This document shows, one piece after another, positions 26,292 to 37,973 of a DNA stretch of 64,000 bases; positions within the stretch are counted from its first letter, which is position 1, and each line of letters starts with the position of its first letter. A program made the translations under genes and the position numbers. Source of the DNA: Verpa conica (lineage: Eukaryota; Ascomycota; Pezizomycetes; Pezizales; Morchellaceae); contig JAUFSD010000021.1 in assembly GCA_033030425.1 (NCBI GenBank), positions 682,001-746,000 on the forward strand. The letters are read 5' to 3'. Below the pieces are notes generated by a model that had not been told where the DNA came from, searched no databases, and worked only from the letters and a program-made list of their open reading frames with translations.

Positions 26292-26547
26292 TACCTAGCT
26301 GGAGAAGGGATCTCTTCCGCGGTGTCGGAATTTTACAGGGTTCATTCAAGGGCAATTCCTATTTGACAGATGAAACGTGCTGCGCTAGCCATAACTGGTA
26401 CCACATGACGTTTTTATTGTTTGCCAAGTCAACGTTTGGAGTTGAACATTATCTCTTACCAAATTAACTGTAAGAATAGATAAATGCCTACAGATACCAT
26501 CCCACTGAACTAAAACAACTAAAACGCCAGATAGGGAGAATAATAGC

Positions 26548-27286
26548 ATGCCCGGAAGGATACAGGGTGAAGCGGAGTGCGGGAATCTAACTTCTTCATT
26601 CTCCGTAGTGGGAGCTGAACTAGCTCATCTCTCGCTCCAAGGTCCACCTCTCGATCACTCTCGCCACTTTCACCTTTATTCGGATAAAAACTAACTATGC
26701 TAAAGGTGCACAACTATCAAGTCGTCCAGACAGGACTACAATCAGAAATAGACGGTAATGCAGCTGAAATACGAGTACTCTTCAATGCTGACTGTGACCT
26801 CTCAAAAACTATAGCCTTCAGTACCTTGCTAAAAACTCTCCCACATATTTTTCTTCTCCGGATCTGGAGCTTGCCGATCCACTACTCTACGACCGTCTCA
26901 TCCGGCAGCACCAGTCTCCTGCTGAACGTGAAGCAGAGGGCCGAAGGAAGGGATGGTCAGGCATACTACATGCGGATTTATCCCGCTCTGAGGCAAAGAT
27001 TGATGCGCTGCGTGATAGTGACGCTGCTACCCTAGAGACGAGGGCTGAAAATAGTGTGGGCGAGACAGTAAAGACGAAAGAAGAGGCGGAACAGGTGTGG
27101 CGAGAGACGATGACCCTGAGGTTTCTCGAGGGGAGAGATGAAGATGTAAATTATGATCAGATTGATAATAACGAGGAGTATGATGATTATAGGCAGATTG
27201 AGAGAGATGCACAGGATGCATACTTTGATGCGGAGAGTCCAAGTGTGGAGGGGACTGCTGGAGATACGGGGGTACAAGACTTTTGA
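26548..27286 (+). CDS. CCDC97-family protein
   Basis: Homologue of coiled-coil domain-containing protein 97, a conserved nuclear protein linked to the SF3B/U2 snRNP in animals (from memory of the family). Best model: exons 26548-26566, 26706-26754 and 26815-27286, 179 residues. The last splice (intron 26755-26814, branch GCTGAC) is solid because it joins TTIRNRR to LQYLAKNSPTYFSS in frame. The first mini-exon (MPGRIQ) is tentative; the acceptor might instead be at 26721. Family motifs are PDLELADPLLYDRLIRQ, EREAEGRRKGW, and the acidic block RFLEGRDEDVNYDQID followed by EEYDDY and DAYFDAESP. Divergent neighbour of the spermidine-synthase-like gene. Confidence 0.8.
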
Positions 27287-28144
27287 TAGTGACATGTATG
27301 GGCATCAGGTATGAGGTCGATTCTTCTATAGTACGTACATATAATTTCGTTTTCAACATGATTGTTTGAAACCCGGTAGTTTTTTTATCCCACGCCAAGT
27401 TCAGGAGATTTCGAACTAGCGAATAAGGTATTAACCAGCACGATCAGCCCTGGACACCAGTTGTTAAGTATGTATATCGGAGGTAGATATTAGACACTAG
27501 AAACCACCAGCCTGATGTCGTAATTAATGAGAGAAAAAAAAAACCAGCCTGATGTCTAACGCAAGTTTCTTTTCCAGTTTTGGTTATAGCCCGTCAGGTG
27601 TTATCCTATCACTGCTTGCTTAATCAAGGCTCGTCTATTGCGACAGCGTATGTACTTTGGGGTCCTACATCTGATATATAGATATGGAAAGATCTGAAGA
27701 TGAATGGACCATCATTTCAAATTATGGACTTTGTTTATTCGTTCAATAATTCTTTGACTAGATTATTCCAGTTATAATACCCTTTAGGTGCTTTAGTGAG
27801 GGTTATAATTAGTAAGATTTCTCATCCCTTAGTTAGACTACCTATTTTACCTATGTACTATAATATATATAGTTTATCTTCCGTTGCCTATTTATTTGAC
27901 CCTTATGTATAGTATCCTTAACTGCAATTAGATAATTTGACTGGCATTTAAAGGAGATAAATCTATCAACCGTTACTAGTTTGTTATATCTTATCTTCGA
28001 TCTATACTGGGTATCTTAGGTTTAGTGACTGTAAAAAAACCTGTTATATCTCACCGAAGAGTAGAAGACATACCTAGATATAATTAGAGAATATTATATA
28101 GCGCTAGCATTATTATTAAAACCCCTCAAGCATTACATATTTAT
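27287..28144. other. AT-rich intergenic sequence
   Basis: No gene seen. Composition becomes strongly AT-rich after about 27650, with stops in every frame. Confidence 0.4.
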
Positions 28145-28950
28145 GGAAGCGTAAATCGGTTAAAACTCAATTTATCGCTAGTGAGAAACTAAAGTATAAC
28201 ACACTGGATGTCAGCACGTACTTTTTTCACTGAATCCAGCACGCTGTATAGCCATATCTAACAAGTACGTTCCCGGAGCCCCCCCCAAAACACAGAAACC
28301 ACCCTAGTTATAGTACCACGACAAAAAATCATACTAGTTAATCTATCTATTCTTTGGCATCTATGAATCCTTTGATCTCCTACCTTTGTAATAATCCAAC
28401 GCTTTGTAGGTAATTTAGGTGTGTTGGAGGGCTCCGGGAATTTGTCAGACACGTGAATTAATCATAAATACATGGGGCCCCTCGGCTAAGGCAAGGTACT
28501 CTAGATTATTGTTAGCTACATGTAGTTTATTAAACCTCTAGCTAGCTAGCTATATAGATGGCAAAGTGACTAGGTCACCAAATACACCTAAATTAAAGGA
28601 CAAAAACGCTAGATTACAGCGCTTGTGCGTGCTATTCTCATTGAATCCAGCATGCTGTACTTGAGTCAAAACTAATTTATTGAGACAGGCGCTTAGATAT
28701 TAGTATGGTTAGTGGCTTACATCTCTAGTGGCCTAGTCACTTTGTCACTTAATTAAATTAACTAGTGCTGGTTAGGAGTGCTTTGACCTAAGTACAAGGT
28801 GCTGGAACCGGCGGTATGCCCGATTTACGCTTTTATATTCCATAAGGTGCTGGATTCAATGAAAATAGCACGCACAGGCGCTGGAATCTAGCGCTTTTGT
28901 ACTTTAATTTATCACTGGTGGTAAATTAGGTTTTGATTAATTTGCGTTTC
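28145..28950. repeat. Cluster of broken foldback-MITE copies
   Basis: At least two fragments of the MITE family at 12561-12876. One left terminus is GAAGCGTAAATCGGTTAAAA at about 28145 with CACTGAATCCAGCACGCTGTA. A fuller copy runs from about 28600 (AGCGCTTGTGCGTGCTATTC) to about 28950 (ATCACTGGTGGTAAATTAGG). Between them the shared internal segment GGCAAAGTGACTAGGTCA recurs. An internal piece near 28815-28845 holds an inverted terminus (CCGATTTACGCTTTTA), suggesting nested insertion. Confidence 0.7.
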
Positions 28951-30238
28951 TTTTTTTGTTCAACTGAATGAGTAAACCAACCATAGATACTTTTTGTTCG
29001 ACTCATCAAGTACATAAGTATGAACCATACAACTTAATTTATTATATATAGGCATGTCTAAGTAGTTCCCGGAGCCCTCCACACAACGCAACTACCCGCA
29101 ATAATAGGGTGTGTAATTACTATGGAAATATAACTGTACGATTTGAGAGATACTAGAGAACAAATGGTATTAATTATGTTACCCCATATTTAGTTGTTTA
29201 TTTAGCACTGACAAATAAATTTAGAGAGTTTCAGGAAATCACCTAGACACAACCGTATAAATAGATATAATGGTTAGGCATTTATTCATTTATTTCATAT
29301 TTGGGAGAGTGTTGAGTTTTGAGTCCTGGTAGGGCGATAGTGGAGATATGGGCGCATAGAAAGTAAATTTCTTGGCTTTCACAACAAAAAATCTACACAA
29401 GATCCTGCCTTGGTATTTACTTGATTAGTAGTTTACTAGAAAATAGCTATGGCCTAGTTGAACTATATGGGTTAACTATACTACACCTATTTTAATCTCG
29501 TTTCTCGGTACTTTCTTTTAACGGCCGGAGGTTTCTATTTTAAAACTAGATAGTAGGAAGCCGATAAGACTTTTCTGAGAGATAGAGTAACTTGAATTTA
29601 GGAGGTACTGTACTAGATATGGAGGTAAAAAAGATATGTTATTAGTTGGTTTATAATATTCGAGTGACAGTCTATGAACCAGGCCTTAAATGAATAAATA
29701 CATGGAGCCCTGGAGCCAAGGTATTCGATTTGCGCACTCCATGGGCCTGGACTTAGTTGCAAAAGAGTTTAGAAACTAGCCTACTGGTATAGGGTAAGAG
29801 GACTATTTTTACCAATGGAATTCTAGCTTGGCGAGGGTTTCATGGGCTGAGTTCCTTGAAATAGAATAGCGACCGGTGAAAGACTTAAAGTACTAATAAA
29901 TTAATAAAACTAAACTTCGCTACTTTCATAGAAGGGATTTTTCTTAAGATGGCTATAGAGTAAAAACGCTGTCACGATAAATTCTGTAAGGTGATGAATA
30001 ATCAAAAAAGCAGGATAAACACCTACCTCTAGTAACTTTTCTTTAATAGTGCATAGGCCTTGCGAAGAGATTTTCTAGATTAAAAAAGTGTTGCCTATTC
30101 CATTCCATAATGAGGCTTGTAGAGTGATGCAGACAGAAAAATGAAAAGAATAGGCATTAAAAGGAAATTCAATCCCACAAACCACAAACGATTCCGTCTG
30201 CGATGACCCCTCCTGGAAGAGTCCGATCAACAATGCTC
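28951..30238. other. AT-rich intergenic sequence
   Basis: About 1.3 kb of AT-rich DNA without a convincing coding frame. Holds the 3' flank of the PROPPIN gene at its right end. Confidence 0.4.
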
Positions 30239-31542
30239 TTAGTCATTATCTAAATATCTTCTCCAACCCTCCCGTATACATTCAATACCAATACCACCTT
30301 CACCCTCGATAACTACAAATTTTTCCCACCTCGCCTCACCCGTTTTCCCACCAGTCCCAATGACGATTAAAGAATCATCACCAACCCATCCTAAATCTCC
30401 TCTCCCTCCACCTTCGAATTTCGCTTGTGCAGCACTCCATTCACTGGAAAAGTACTTTGGTAATAGTGGTAGCTTCCCTAGTAATGACCAACGTTTGTTA
30501 TCACCCGATGGAGTTGTAGTTGTAGAATGTGAGGAGAGCGACGACGATGGCCGGGGTATAGCTTGGGATATTGAGGACAAAGATGGGAGCTCAAATATAT
30601 GCAGGGTGCTCTTATCACTTGTTACAGCTAGGCGGGATGAAGCTGGAGAGATGGCAAGAGAAAAGATTGTTGCTTTGTCAATGCCTCTGCGGAGCTCAGT
30701 GATCAAACGACCAGTTGAAGTAGAGTATACACGAATCAGTGTACCCTGTAGGGGTTAGTTTCTATTTAAACAATACTAGAAGTAAAGAGGTATACCTACA
30801 GTTTCAGATGCTGTGGCTAATAAATCTCCTTGGGGTGAGATTGTTACAGCTGCAAGTGGTGTGGAGTGTGCGGGTATTATATTAACGTTTCCTGTGGCTA
30901 GATCGAACATCTGTAGGTGCCCTGGCAGCCTGCCTGGAAATGCGAGGGTTTTTGATGACAGGGCAACTAGGCCAAGCGGATTGTCATAGGTTTCAAAAAC
31001 GTGTAATCGTGATGGCGGCGAAGAAAAGGCATAAATGTGGACACTACCTAGCAGTACAACAACTATGCGGGAGCGTGAGAGGCGTACCGCGTGTATCTCG
31101 GACCGAAATTCAAGGGTGATGACTGGTTTCTGCTTGATATCATCCCAGATGTTGACCCTATTCTGGGGGAACTTGGGCGAGCGACCACCACCAACAATAG
31201 CTAAGTAGTTAGCTCGGTTGAGCATTGCAGCAATCCCGATGCCTGCATTGAGACCTTGGTGGAACAGTAAATGTTAACTTGATCATAAAGGGACGAGAGT
31301 AAGTGAGTGTAGTTACTTCGTGAGATGTGTAGCTCGCATGGGTCCGAGTTGTAAACTATATTTCCATTAAGGTAAGCTTTTACCTAGCTATATCACGAGA
31401 TATATAGAATGAGCCGCCTGAAGCTTGACGTACCACAGAAGCCAGAATCAAGGCCAACTGAAAAGCAAGAGTAATCCTGATTGAATGTTGCAGAGAGGGC
31501 TTGAGAACGATCTGTGGTGGCTATTTGTGGACGGGTATTCAT
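30239..31542 (-). CDS. PROPPIN (Hsv2/Atg18-like phosphoinositide-binding WD40 protein)
   Basis: Seven-bladed beta-propeller that binds PI3P and PI(3,5)P2 on autophagic or endosomal/vacuolar membranes. Exons are 31542-31434, 31355-31317, 31254-30800 and 30745-30239, all in phase, 369 residues. The start gives MNTRPQIATTDRSQ; the protein continues SFSVGLDSGF-type blade 1 (here CFSVGLDSGFC), VYNSDPCELH, NYLAIVGGG and FPQNRVNIWDD, the conserved PROPPIN opening. The lipid-binding signature is LRRG at residues 219-222 (canonical F/L-RRG), followed by DKATIFSLAISP and SDKSTLHIFELP. Length and compactness suit the Hsv2 branch better than Atg18, which usually has longer loops. Subfamily is inferred. 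Confidence 0.88.
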
Positions 31543-32274
31543 TCTGAGAATAAGGGGAGGAGGGGGGGGTCAGAGAATGGAGGGGGGGTCGTATAAGATG
31601 AGGGAAGGAGAAGAGCAAGCTAGGGAGGGGTATGTAGACACTAATGAGAGGAGGTACTTTGTAGCTGGGAAAGATATTAGATATAGAGAGGAGGGAGGCT
31701 GGTTAGCACACACAGAAGTATGAATGGAGTGAAGCGCAATACTATTTATTATCGACCTAGAGCTGGCGACAAGATAAGGAACGGATGTAGTAGCATAGTT
31801 TTAAAAGCACGGGGGAGCAGCGCTCACGGCAGCAAGATCTCTACCCTGTGACGCCAAGGTACATATGTACCAGTTAACCGACTCATCGCATCCTTAAACA
31901 TCAGCCATCAGGCACATCAGCTGGCGCATGCACACACTAACTATATTCTGCAAAAGACTGCTACTGTATTCTTACTCACCTCTGCGTTGTATCTAGAACG
32001 GCCAGGCCAAGCTCCCGGCCACACGAGAAATAAGAACAGGATCGACAACAAACCAGCTGCCCTACGTCCAAGACGATTGGTAAGGAGACCGCTAGTAAGC
32101 TATCACACACCTTCTCTTTCTTGAACTCAAAAGAAATCCGCCATCTTCTGCCAAATATCTCTATTTCATTCTACATCTAGGATCTTAGCCTTCTATATCC
32201 GTTCTCTTATCTGTTCACCGATAAATAATTCGTTCATCGCCTTACTGAGTCGCTAATAATCACGGGTAACAAAC
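31543..32274. promoter_or_regulatory. Divergent promoter region between PROPPIN and dynein LIC genes
   Basis: Head-to-head spacing of 732 bp. Near 31550-31620 the plus strand is purine-rich (GGGGGG runs, GAGG repeats) just upstream of the PROPPIN start. No other gene seen. Confidence 0.45.
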
Positions 32275-34179
32275 ATGGCCCGCTCCGGTGGTTTCGACGA
32301 GCGGCCAGGCTCTGCCATGTCAGCTGCTTCGTCTACCGAGTCAGAGAAGGACGATATGTGGTCATCTATGCTGTCGTCTGTTGCTTCCTCAAAGAGGCTA
32401 CCTCAAAAGTCCATCCTGGTCTTAGGTACGGCAACCTTGTTCTCCGGGGATTCATGGTCTTGGATTCTCAGAAAAAGGCGGGCTGACGTTTTGAACGGAA
32501 CCCCACAGGAGGATCGGCTGATGGTCAAAAGGAATTTGTGGAATCCCTAGGAGTTGGAGGTGCAGGACCTGGGGGTGGACACAGGAAGGCCGACAAAAGA
32601 CCACCCATTGCAAATGCTTTTGCACTAGGATATACCTATTTAGATGTGCTAGATGCTGACCATGAAGGTGCATTATCCTCGCTCTGCCTGTACTGTCCTT
32701 TAAATCCTCTAATCATACTGTTTTTCAGATGTGCTTGCTCGCCTTGGAGTATACCTGATTTCGGAGCCAACACCCTCATTCATCCCTCTCCTCCGTCCGC
32801 TATTTACAGCTTCAACGCTTCCAGAAACTTTGATAGTTATACTCCTTGATTGGTCAAAACCCTGGGATTGGATGCGAGAGATAAAGACTTGGGTTCGACT
32901 GATACGGGGAATCTTTACGAACTTGGATGACGATTGTAGGAGAACGTTAGATGAGGTTACACATTCTTGGGAAATCAGGCGGAGTACACATACCGATGCC
33001 GGGGGCGGGGGAGTTGGAGAGGTGACAATTCCGTTGGGGCCAGGGGAGTTTGATGAGCCTATAGGCTTGCCTCTTTGTGTTGTCTGTCAGAATGTACTGA
33101 AATTATTTCCTATAATTACCCATATATGATTAATATCTCAACTAGTAAGGCTGACCTCTGAGAAACGATTTGTAGGCCGACAAAATTGAGACGTTAGAAA
33201 GGGAACGTGGGTGGAAAGAGGAAGAGTTTGATTTTGTCCTTCAATTTTTGCGGACAGTTTTGTTAAAACGTGTGTGAGAAATTTTGTCCTAGGGTGCTCT
33301 GGTAAAGGCATTGAAGATTAACTGTGGTTTAGATGGAGCATCATTGATTTATACAACACCCTCAGCACCTTCCCCTATCCGACCACTAATATTTTCTCTC
33401 CTATCAATTCAATCACCGCAACGTGTAAGCTGCTATGTTTCTATTTCTACTTATTTTTGATACTTATTTTTATAGCAACAAATTTTGAAACATAATGTCA
33501 TCGAGCGCGACAAAGTTCTCGTGCCGCCTCACTGGGACTCTTGGGGTAAGATCCGAGTTCTGCGAGAAGGATTCGACGTAGAAGGAATAAATTCTGGCTG
33601 GAGCGTCGATATTTCGCCACACCTGGATGAACCAGAAAGTGAAGGTGGGGCAGTGGAGGTTTACGAGGATGTCATAAAAGATGCTAAACGTGGAGGTACG
33701 GAGGGACTTACATTGCTAAACAAGAATGGGGGGAAGGGCATTGAAGTACCTGCCGTTGATACTCAAGATTTTCTCTCTGGTCAACTGGAGGTTTTGGAAG
33801 CTAAAGCAGCTGAGGAAAAAACCGCTCGGGGGGGCAAGGAAGATAAGAATAACCAAAGCAACGGAAGTGGTGAGAGGGTTATTGAGCACGTAGGGCCTGT
33901 CCAATTTAATGTTGGGGGTATTCAGGTAGATGCTGAGAATATGCTGGAAAGACTGAAGGTATGGCTATGTCTCCGGTGCTGCCTTGAATCCTATCTAGCA
34001 TCTGCTTATAACCCTCAAAATAGGAGCGAGAAGCAAGTAGAGCTTCAGATAGAGAATTTATCCCAGCAAACCAAACTGGGGGCGATGAAAAGAGTCAAAA
34101 TGAGGTCTTATCAGCATTTTTCAATTCCCTTATGAAGAAGAAAGGAGTGCCTTCAAAAGGGGGATCGCCAGGGTCTTAG
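32275..34179 (+). CDS. Cytoplasmic dynein light intermediate chain
   Basis: Subunit that links the dynein heavy chain to cargo adaptors for nuclear and vesicle transport. Seven exons in phase: 32275-32425, 32509-32667, 32729-33093, 33176-33269, 33333-33424, 33476-33958 and 34024-34179 (499 residues). Family marks: KSILVLGGSADGQKEF (the degenerate P-loop strand), FALGYTYLDVLDADHED, VILLDWSKPWDWMREI, then across the exon 4/5 splice LLKHGASLIYTTPS, KHNVIERDKVLVPPHWDSWG and KIRVLREGFD. The LKHG joint fixes the 63-nt intron 33270-33332. The C-terminal adaptor-binding part ends in a helix like EVLSAFFNSLMKKK, close to the usual length for ascomycetes. Branch sites CTGAC or TTAAC are visible in several introns. 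Confidence 0.92.
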
Positions 34180-34839
34180 GTCGATAAAAGCCCACTGGGT
34201 GAGAACTATAGCAAGGTGTGGAATTGTATTATGGAAAATTTACTGTTGCTACTGCGTATTTTGTTCATAGCTTTGGTCTTAAATTAGACTAGTTACTATT
34301 CATTCAGTTTCAATGTTAAATCCTGGGTGTTACCGCTCGTGAACTCTCTATCGGGTAGATAAAAAAGAGATTTAGTAGGATTTGGAAGAAGTAGATGGTT
34401 CAAAGTCTTAAAAAGATGCTACTAACAATAGTACAGTCGTTCACCCTCTTATGGCAAATACCCCCGTGTGGAGAACAGGGTCGAAATAGGTAATGAATGA
34501 CAGAACAAAGATTAACGTATTCGACGGGGTTGTGGGTCAGACCGACTTTTGGGTCGCCACCCACCATGAGTCGGGGGTCAACAACACCACAGCTACAATC
34601 AATTACTATGATAGAAATCAATTACTTTATATTAAAATAGAGACTTTACATGCGAGAAGAAAATGTATTGACAAAATCCCACTGTGTCCCCAATGATTCT
34701 ATTGGTAGAGTGTGTAGCTGACATGATTTAGGTACTACAAGACCGGTACTATCACCACCCATTGATCCATCACTCGGCGATGCCGTACCTTGCAGTAAAA
34801 CTATCACCGCCGTTACTGCACTGGCTAGAACCGTATGAG
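34180..34839. other. 3' flank of dynein gene, no gene seen
   Basis: No recognised coding sequence. It marks the transition from the host-gene part of the window to the transposon-rich part. Confidence 0.4.
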
Positions 34840-35430
34840 ATTTAGGAGAAAGCTGGGTACTCGAGGTGTTGTAAAGCCGTATCCAAAAAACAAAGACCCA
34901 ATCCTTCCAACTTTCCCCCCCAATCCTACGCTTCAGATTCCGAGCTTCCTCTGCACTTAGGTCTCGGGTTTCAGAGAGAACTCTTTGATCCTGCTTGCGC
35001 TGTGATCAATTGGCATTCCTTAATTGTGTACTGATATTCATGAGAATTGCATTCTCTGCTATTCCCATCTCTGCTACTTTAGCAAGTTGATAGATACGCT
35101 TTCTGGTTGGGGAATCCACTTCCTCTATCAGATTTATGCTATTCATGATAGACTCTACAAGAAAGTGGATATCAGTGGATTTTAAAGGGGTAGATGGGAA
35201 ATCGATACCAGTTGAAACTGGTGGTGAAGGTGAATTTTCTCGGAAATTTGGTAGTTTATTCAGTACGTTGAGGGGTGAAAAAGGAATAACGCCGGCTTCC
35301 ATAAAAATATTTTTGATAGTACGCTGTTGAAAGGTTTTTGCTCGAGCTGCCTGAAATAATTGTAGAAAAAGAGGTTTTCCTATACTAGTGATTCCTTTTC
35401 TAACCATGTTATCAACTGCTTTACCATAGT
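34840..35430 (-). pseudogene. Remnant of pogo/Fot1-type transposase (C-terminal part)
   Basis: The minus strand carries a frame at 35407-35006 with FLQLFQAARAKTFQQRTIKN and GVIPFSPLNVLNKL, which resembles the region after the DDE core in fungal pogo-type transposases (an 'ARAKAFT..NI..AF...GI.PFNP' pattern). After the stop TGA at 35006 the same frame continues with coding-like sequence (SQRKQDQRVLSE, SAEEARNLKRRI), so the stop is probably a decay event. The 5' part, including the catalytic triad and CENP-B DNA-binding domain, is gone: the frame is cut at 35431 by an LTR-A end. Family call from pattern memory only. Confidence 0.55.
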
Positions 35431-36036
35431 TGTAAAACTGGCCTATACGATCGTCCAGGCTACTAGTTGCTAAGCTCAGAGTTCAGTTTGCTAGTATCAG
35501 ATACCAACTACCAAAGTTTCCGCAGTCAACAACATCAGCAAACCAAAATTTGTATCAGGAGAGATAAGCACTGTGTCAGGATACAGGTGTAAAACTGGCC
35601 CATACAATTGTCAAGGCTACGTCTCGCTAAGCTCAGAATTCAATTCGAAGGTATAAGATACCAACTACCAAGGTCTCCTCAGTCAACGGTAGTAGTTGTT
35701 CCCTTAAATCGCACAAGAGAGTTACAAACTACAATAATGTCAAGATTCACTAGAGTTAGTTGGTAAAGCGGAAAGCTGTTTAGTTGAAGCTTGAATGTAA
35801 AACTGGCTTATACAATTGTCCAGGCTACGTCCCGCTATGCTTAGAGTTCAGTTCAAAAGTATAAGATACCAACTACTAAGGTCTCCTCAGTCAATGATAG
35901 TAGTTGTTCCCTTTAACCACAAAAGAGAGTTACGAACTACAATAAACGTCAAGGTTCACTAGAGTTAGTTGGTAAGCAGAAAGTTGTTCAGTTGAAGCTC
36001 GAAAGTCACAAATAAAAGAGGTTTTAATAAGGTTAT
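35431..36036 (+). repeat. Three successive truncated LTR-A starts
   Basis: The LTR-A terminus TGTAAAACTGGCC recurs at 35431, 35588 and 35796 (variants GGCCCA, GGCTTA), each followed by 100-240 bp of LTR-A (TATAAGATACCAACTACC, GTAGTAGTTGTTCC) before the next copy begins. They are head-to-tail with the full LTR at 36037. The first is broken by a DNA-transposon end (35533-35587). Confidence 0.8.
35533..35587 (+). mobile_element. 55-bp fragment of the Plavaka-type element's left end
   Basis: Begins CATCAGCAAACCAAAATTTG and continues with a GTATCAGGAGAGATAAGC and GTGTCAGGA segment closely matching 37661-37715, the left end of the intact element. It sits inside an LTR-A fragment, so the same family entered this LTR family at least twice. 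Confidence 0.7.
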
Positions 36037-37154
36037 TGTAAAACTGGCCTATACAATTGTCCAGGCTACGTCCCGTCAAGTTTAGAGTTTAGTTCGAAGG
36101 TATAAGATACCAACTACCAAGGTCTCCTCAGTCAACGGTAGTAGTTGTTCCCTTAAATCGCACAAGAGAGTTACGAACTACGATATCGTCAAGACTCACT
36201 AGAGTTAGTTAGATAGAGCGGAAAGTTGTCCAGTTGAAGTTCCGAAAGTCACAAGCAAGATGTTTGTAAATAGAGTTTTTAAGGTAGTTCGATAGATTCA
36301 AATATATTGATAAGACTCGTTCTTCCCGTTGATGTTCTGGTAAAGAGACAAATCTGCCGACTATTTTATATACCGCGGTTTGGGCTTGCGGATTTATTCT
36401 AAATCCTAATACAAACGCCTGGGAACCTCCGAAGACCCTGAAAACCTGCCAAGCAATCACGCCATACAATACAAATCTTACAACACATTCAAAACGCCAA
36501 TACAAATACATTCCCCCCATACTTATACAAATTCCGACCAGTCCAAGCACTTTGTCCCTACTCTATCGTCTATTCTAGTCAAGCCCGAAGGTGTACTAGA
36601 GTAATGCAATCATGTAAAGCTGTTAGTGAACCAATCTGTACTCTGCGGACGGGCCGATAAGTGTACTAACCACCGTATCTGTTCCGTCCTTGCATGTTCC
36701 CTCGTGGCAGAGAGTCACCAAAGCCCTTTGGTACTAATCAGCAAGCAGTACTGGGAAGCGGGGCCTTCCTCCATACCGTTAGTTTGTCAAGAAACATGCC
36801 CCAACTGGCGGAGGGCACAACTCCGTCAGTTCTTATCCGATTTCCTTGATTCTTTCACCAGTCAGCTCCAAATCATGCCCTCTCATATACCCTTCGGATT
36901 TGGTTCGGACGGACGAATTTTCCTGACGCTCCAGGGGTTACTTTTGGGGTCCAAAGCTTGTGTTTTTACTATGCGTTTACAGCAACTCTGAGGGGCGCCC
37001 TACAGAAGATAGCCGCCAGCAATTATATCGACACGTGCTTTTCCCCAAACCCCTGATACGTCGAGAAGCGAACAGGGGGTCAAAATACCTAGATAGTCAA
37101 ACAAGTGGTCTTCGTGGTTCCCAGAAATACTCCTCTTATCAAGAGCCTACAACA
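36037..37154 (+). repeat. Complete LTR-A (1,118 bp, solo)
   Basis: Runs from TGTAAAACTGGCC to CCTACAACA (TG...CA ends) with no element interior on either side. Read on the minus strand it is in the same sense as the gypsy element at 47-54 kb. A conserved 121-codon antisense frame (36626-36991) lacks an ATG start and is not called as a gene. Confidence 0.8.
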
Positions 37155-37411
37155 ATGACGTACCTATTACCTATCCGTATCCCTACTCCACTCCGACTCC
37201 TACTCCTCCTCCTACTCCTACTCCTACTCCTACCTATCTATCTATCACATATACCTCCTCCGTTCTAAAATACTACTCTCCAGCATCCACCCAGTCTACT
37301 TATGCCTAGCAGGCCCTAAACAGTTGGGGTATGGGTGTGCGTGTGTACAAGATAGTTCTAACTCGGGATGGTGGAAGTCCCGCTACTCTCTGTCGTCATT
37401 TGACCCCTTTA
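37155..37411. repeat. Spacer with CTCCTA microsatellite
   Basis: Between two LTR-A copies. 37181-37255 is a TCC/CTA-rich tract: CTCCTA repeats followed by CTAT repeats. No gene. Confidence 0.6.
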
Positions 37412-37660
37412 TGTAAAACTGGCCTATACAATTGTCCAGGCTACGTCCCGTCAAGCTTAGAGTTCAGTCCGAAGGTATAAGATACCAACTACCAAGATCT
37501 CCTCAGTCAACGGTAGTAGTTGTTCCTTTAAATCGCACAAGGGAGTTACGAACTACGATATCGTCAAGACTCACTAGCGTTAGTTAGATAGAGCGGAAAG
37601 TTGTTCAGTTAAAGTTTCGAAAGTCACAAGCAAAATATTGGTAACAGAGTTTATAAGGTA
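37412..37660 (+). repeat. LTR-A, first part (3' LTR of the minus-strand gypsy element)
   Basis: TGTAAAACTGGCC start at 37412, homologous to the first 245 bp of the other LTR-A copies. It stops at AAGGTA where the DNA transposon begins and resumes at 46452. Confidence 0.85.
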
Positions 37661-37973
37661 CATCAGCAAACGAAAATTTGTATCCTGAGAGATACGCATT
37701 GTGTCAGGACGCACGCGCAAAATAGGATGTATTTGGTATATCCCGAGTATCCTGAGCATTCTGACGAGAGCTCTAGGAGCTATTGTCTCCTGACACCTCC
37801 CGTGGCTCCAGAAAAGTCATAGTTTGTATCAGTCACGTCATACTCTATCATATTAGAATCTAACGCCTCAGGAATATATATTTGAATACTATATAAATTA
37901 TGACGGTAGCTCTAGCAGTACTCTTGATGGCTCCACGAGCCTTATGCTTTATAATTACTTCAATTGATTATCT

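Noticed and set aside
36626..36991. A 121-codon frame repeated in LTR-A copies (36626, 46799, 54602, 55172 on the minus strand)
   Set aside because: It begins at GTG with no ATG, lies antisense to the retroelement, and is kept open only because the LTR copies are similar; the copy at 59790 is frameshifted. No domain resemblance.
35431..37255. Regularly spaced repeats suggestive of a CRISPR-like array
   Set aside because: Repeats are LTR starts of unequal spacing in a eukaryotic genome; no short palindromic repeats with unique spacers.
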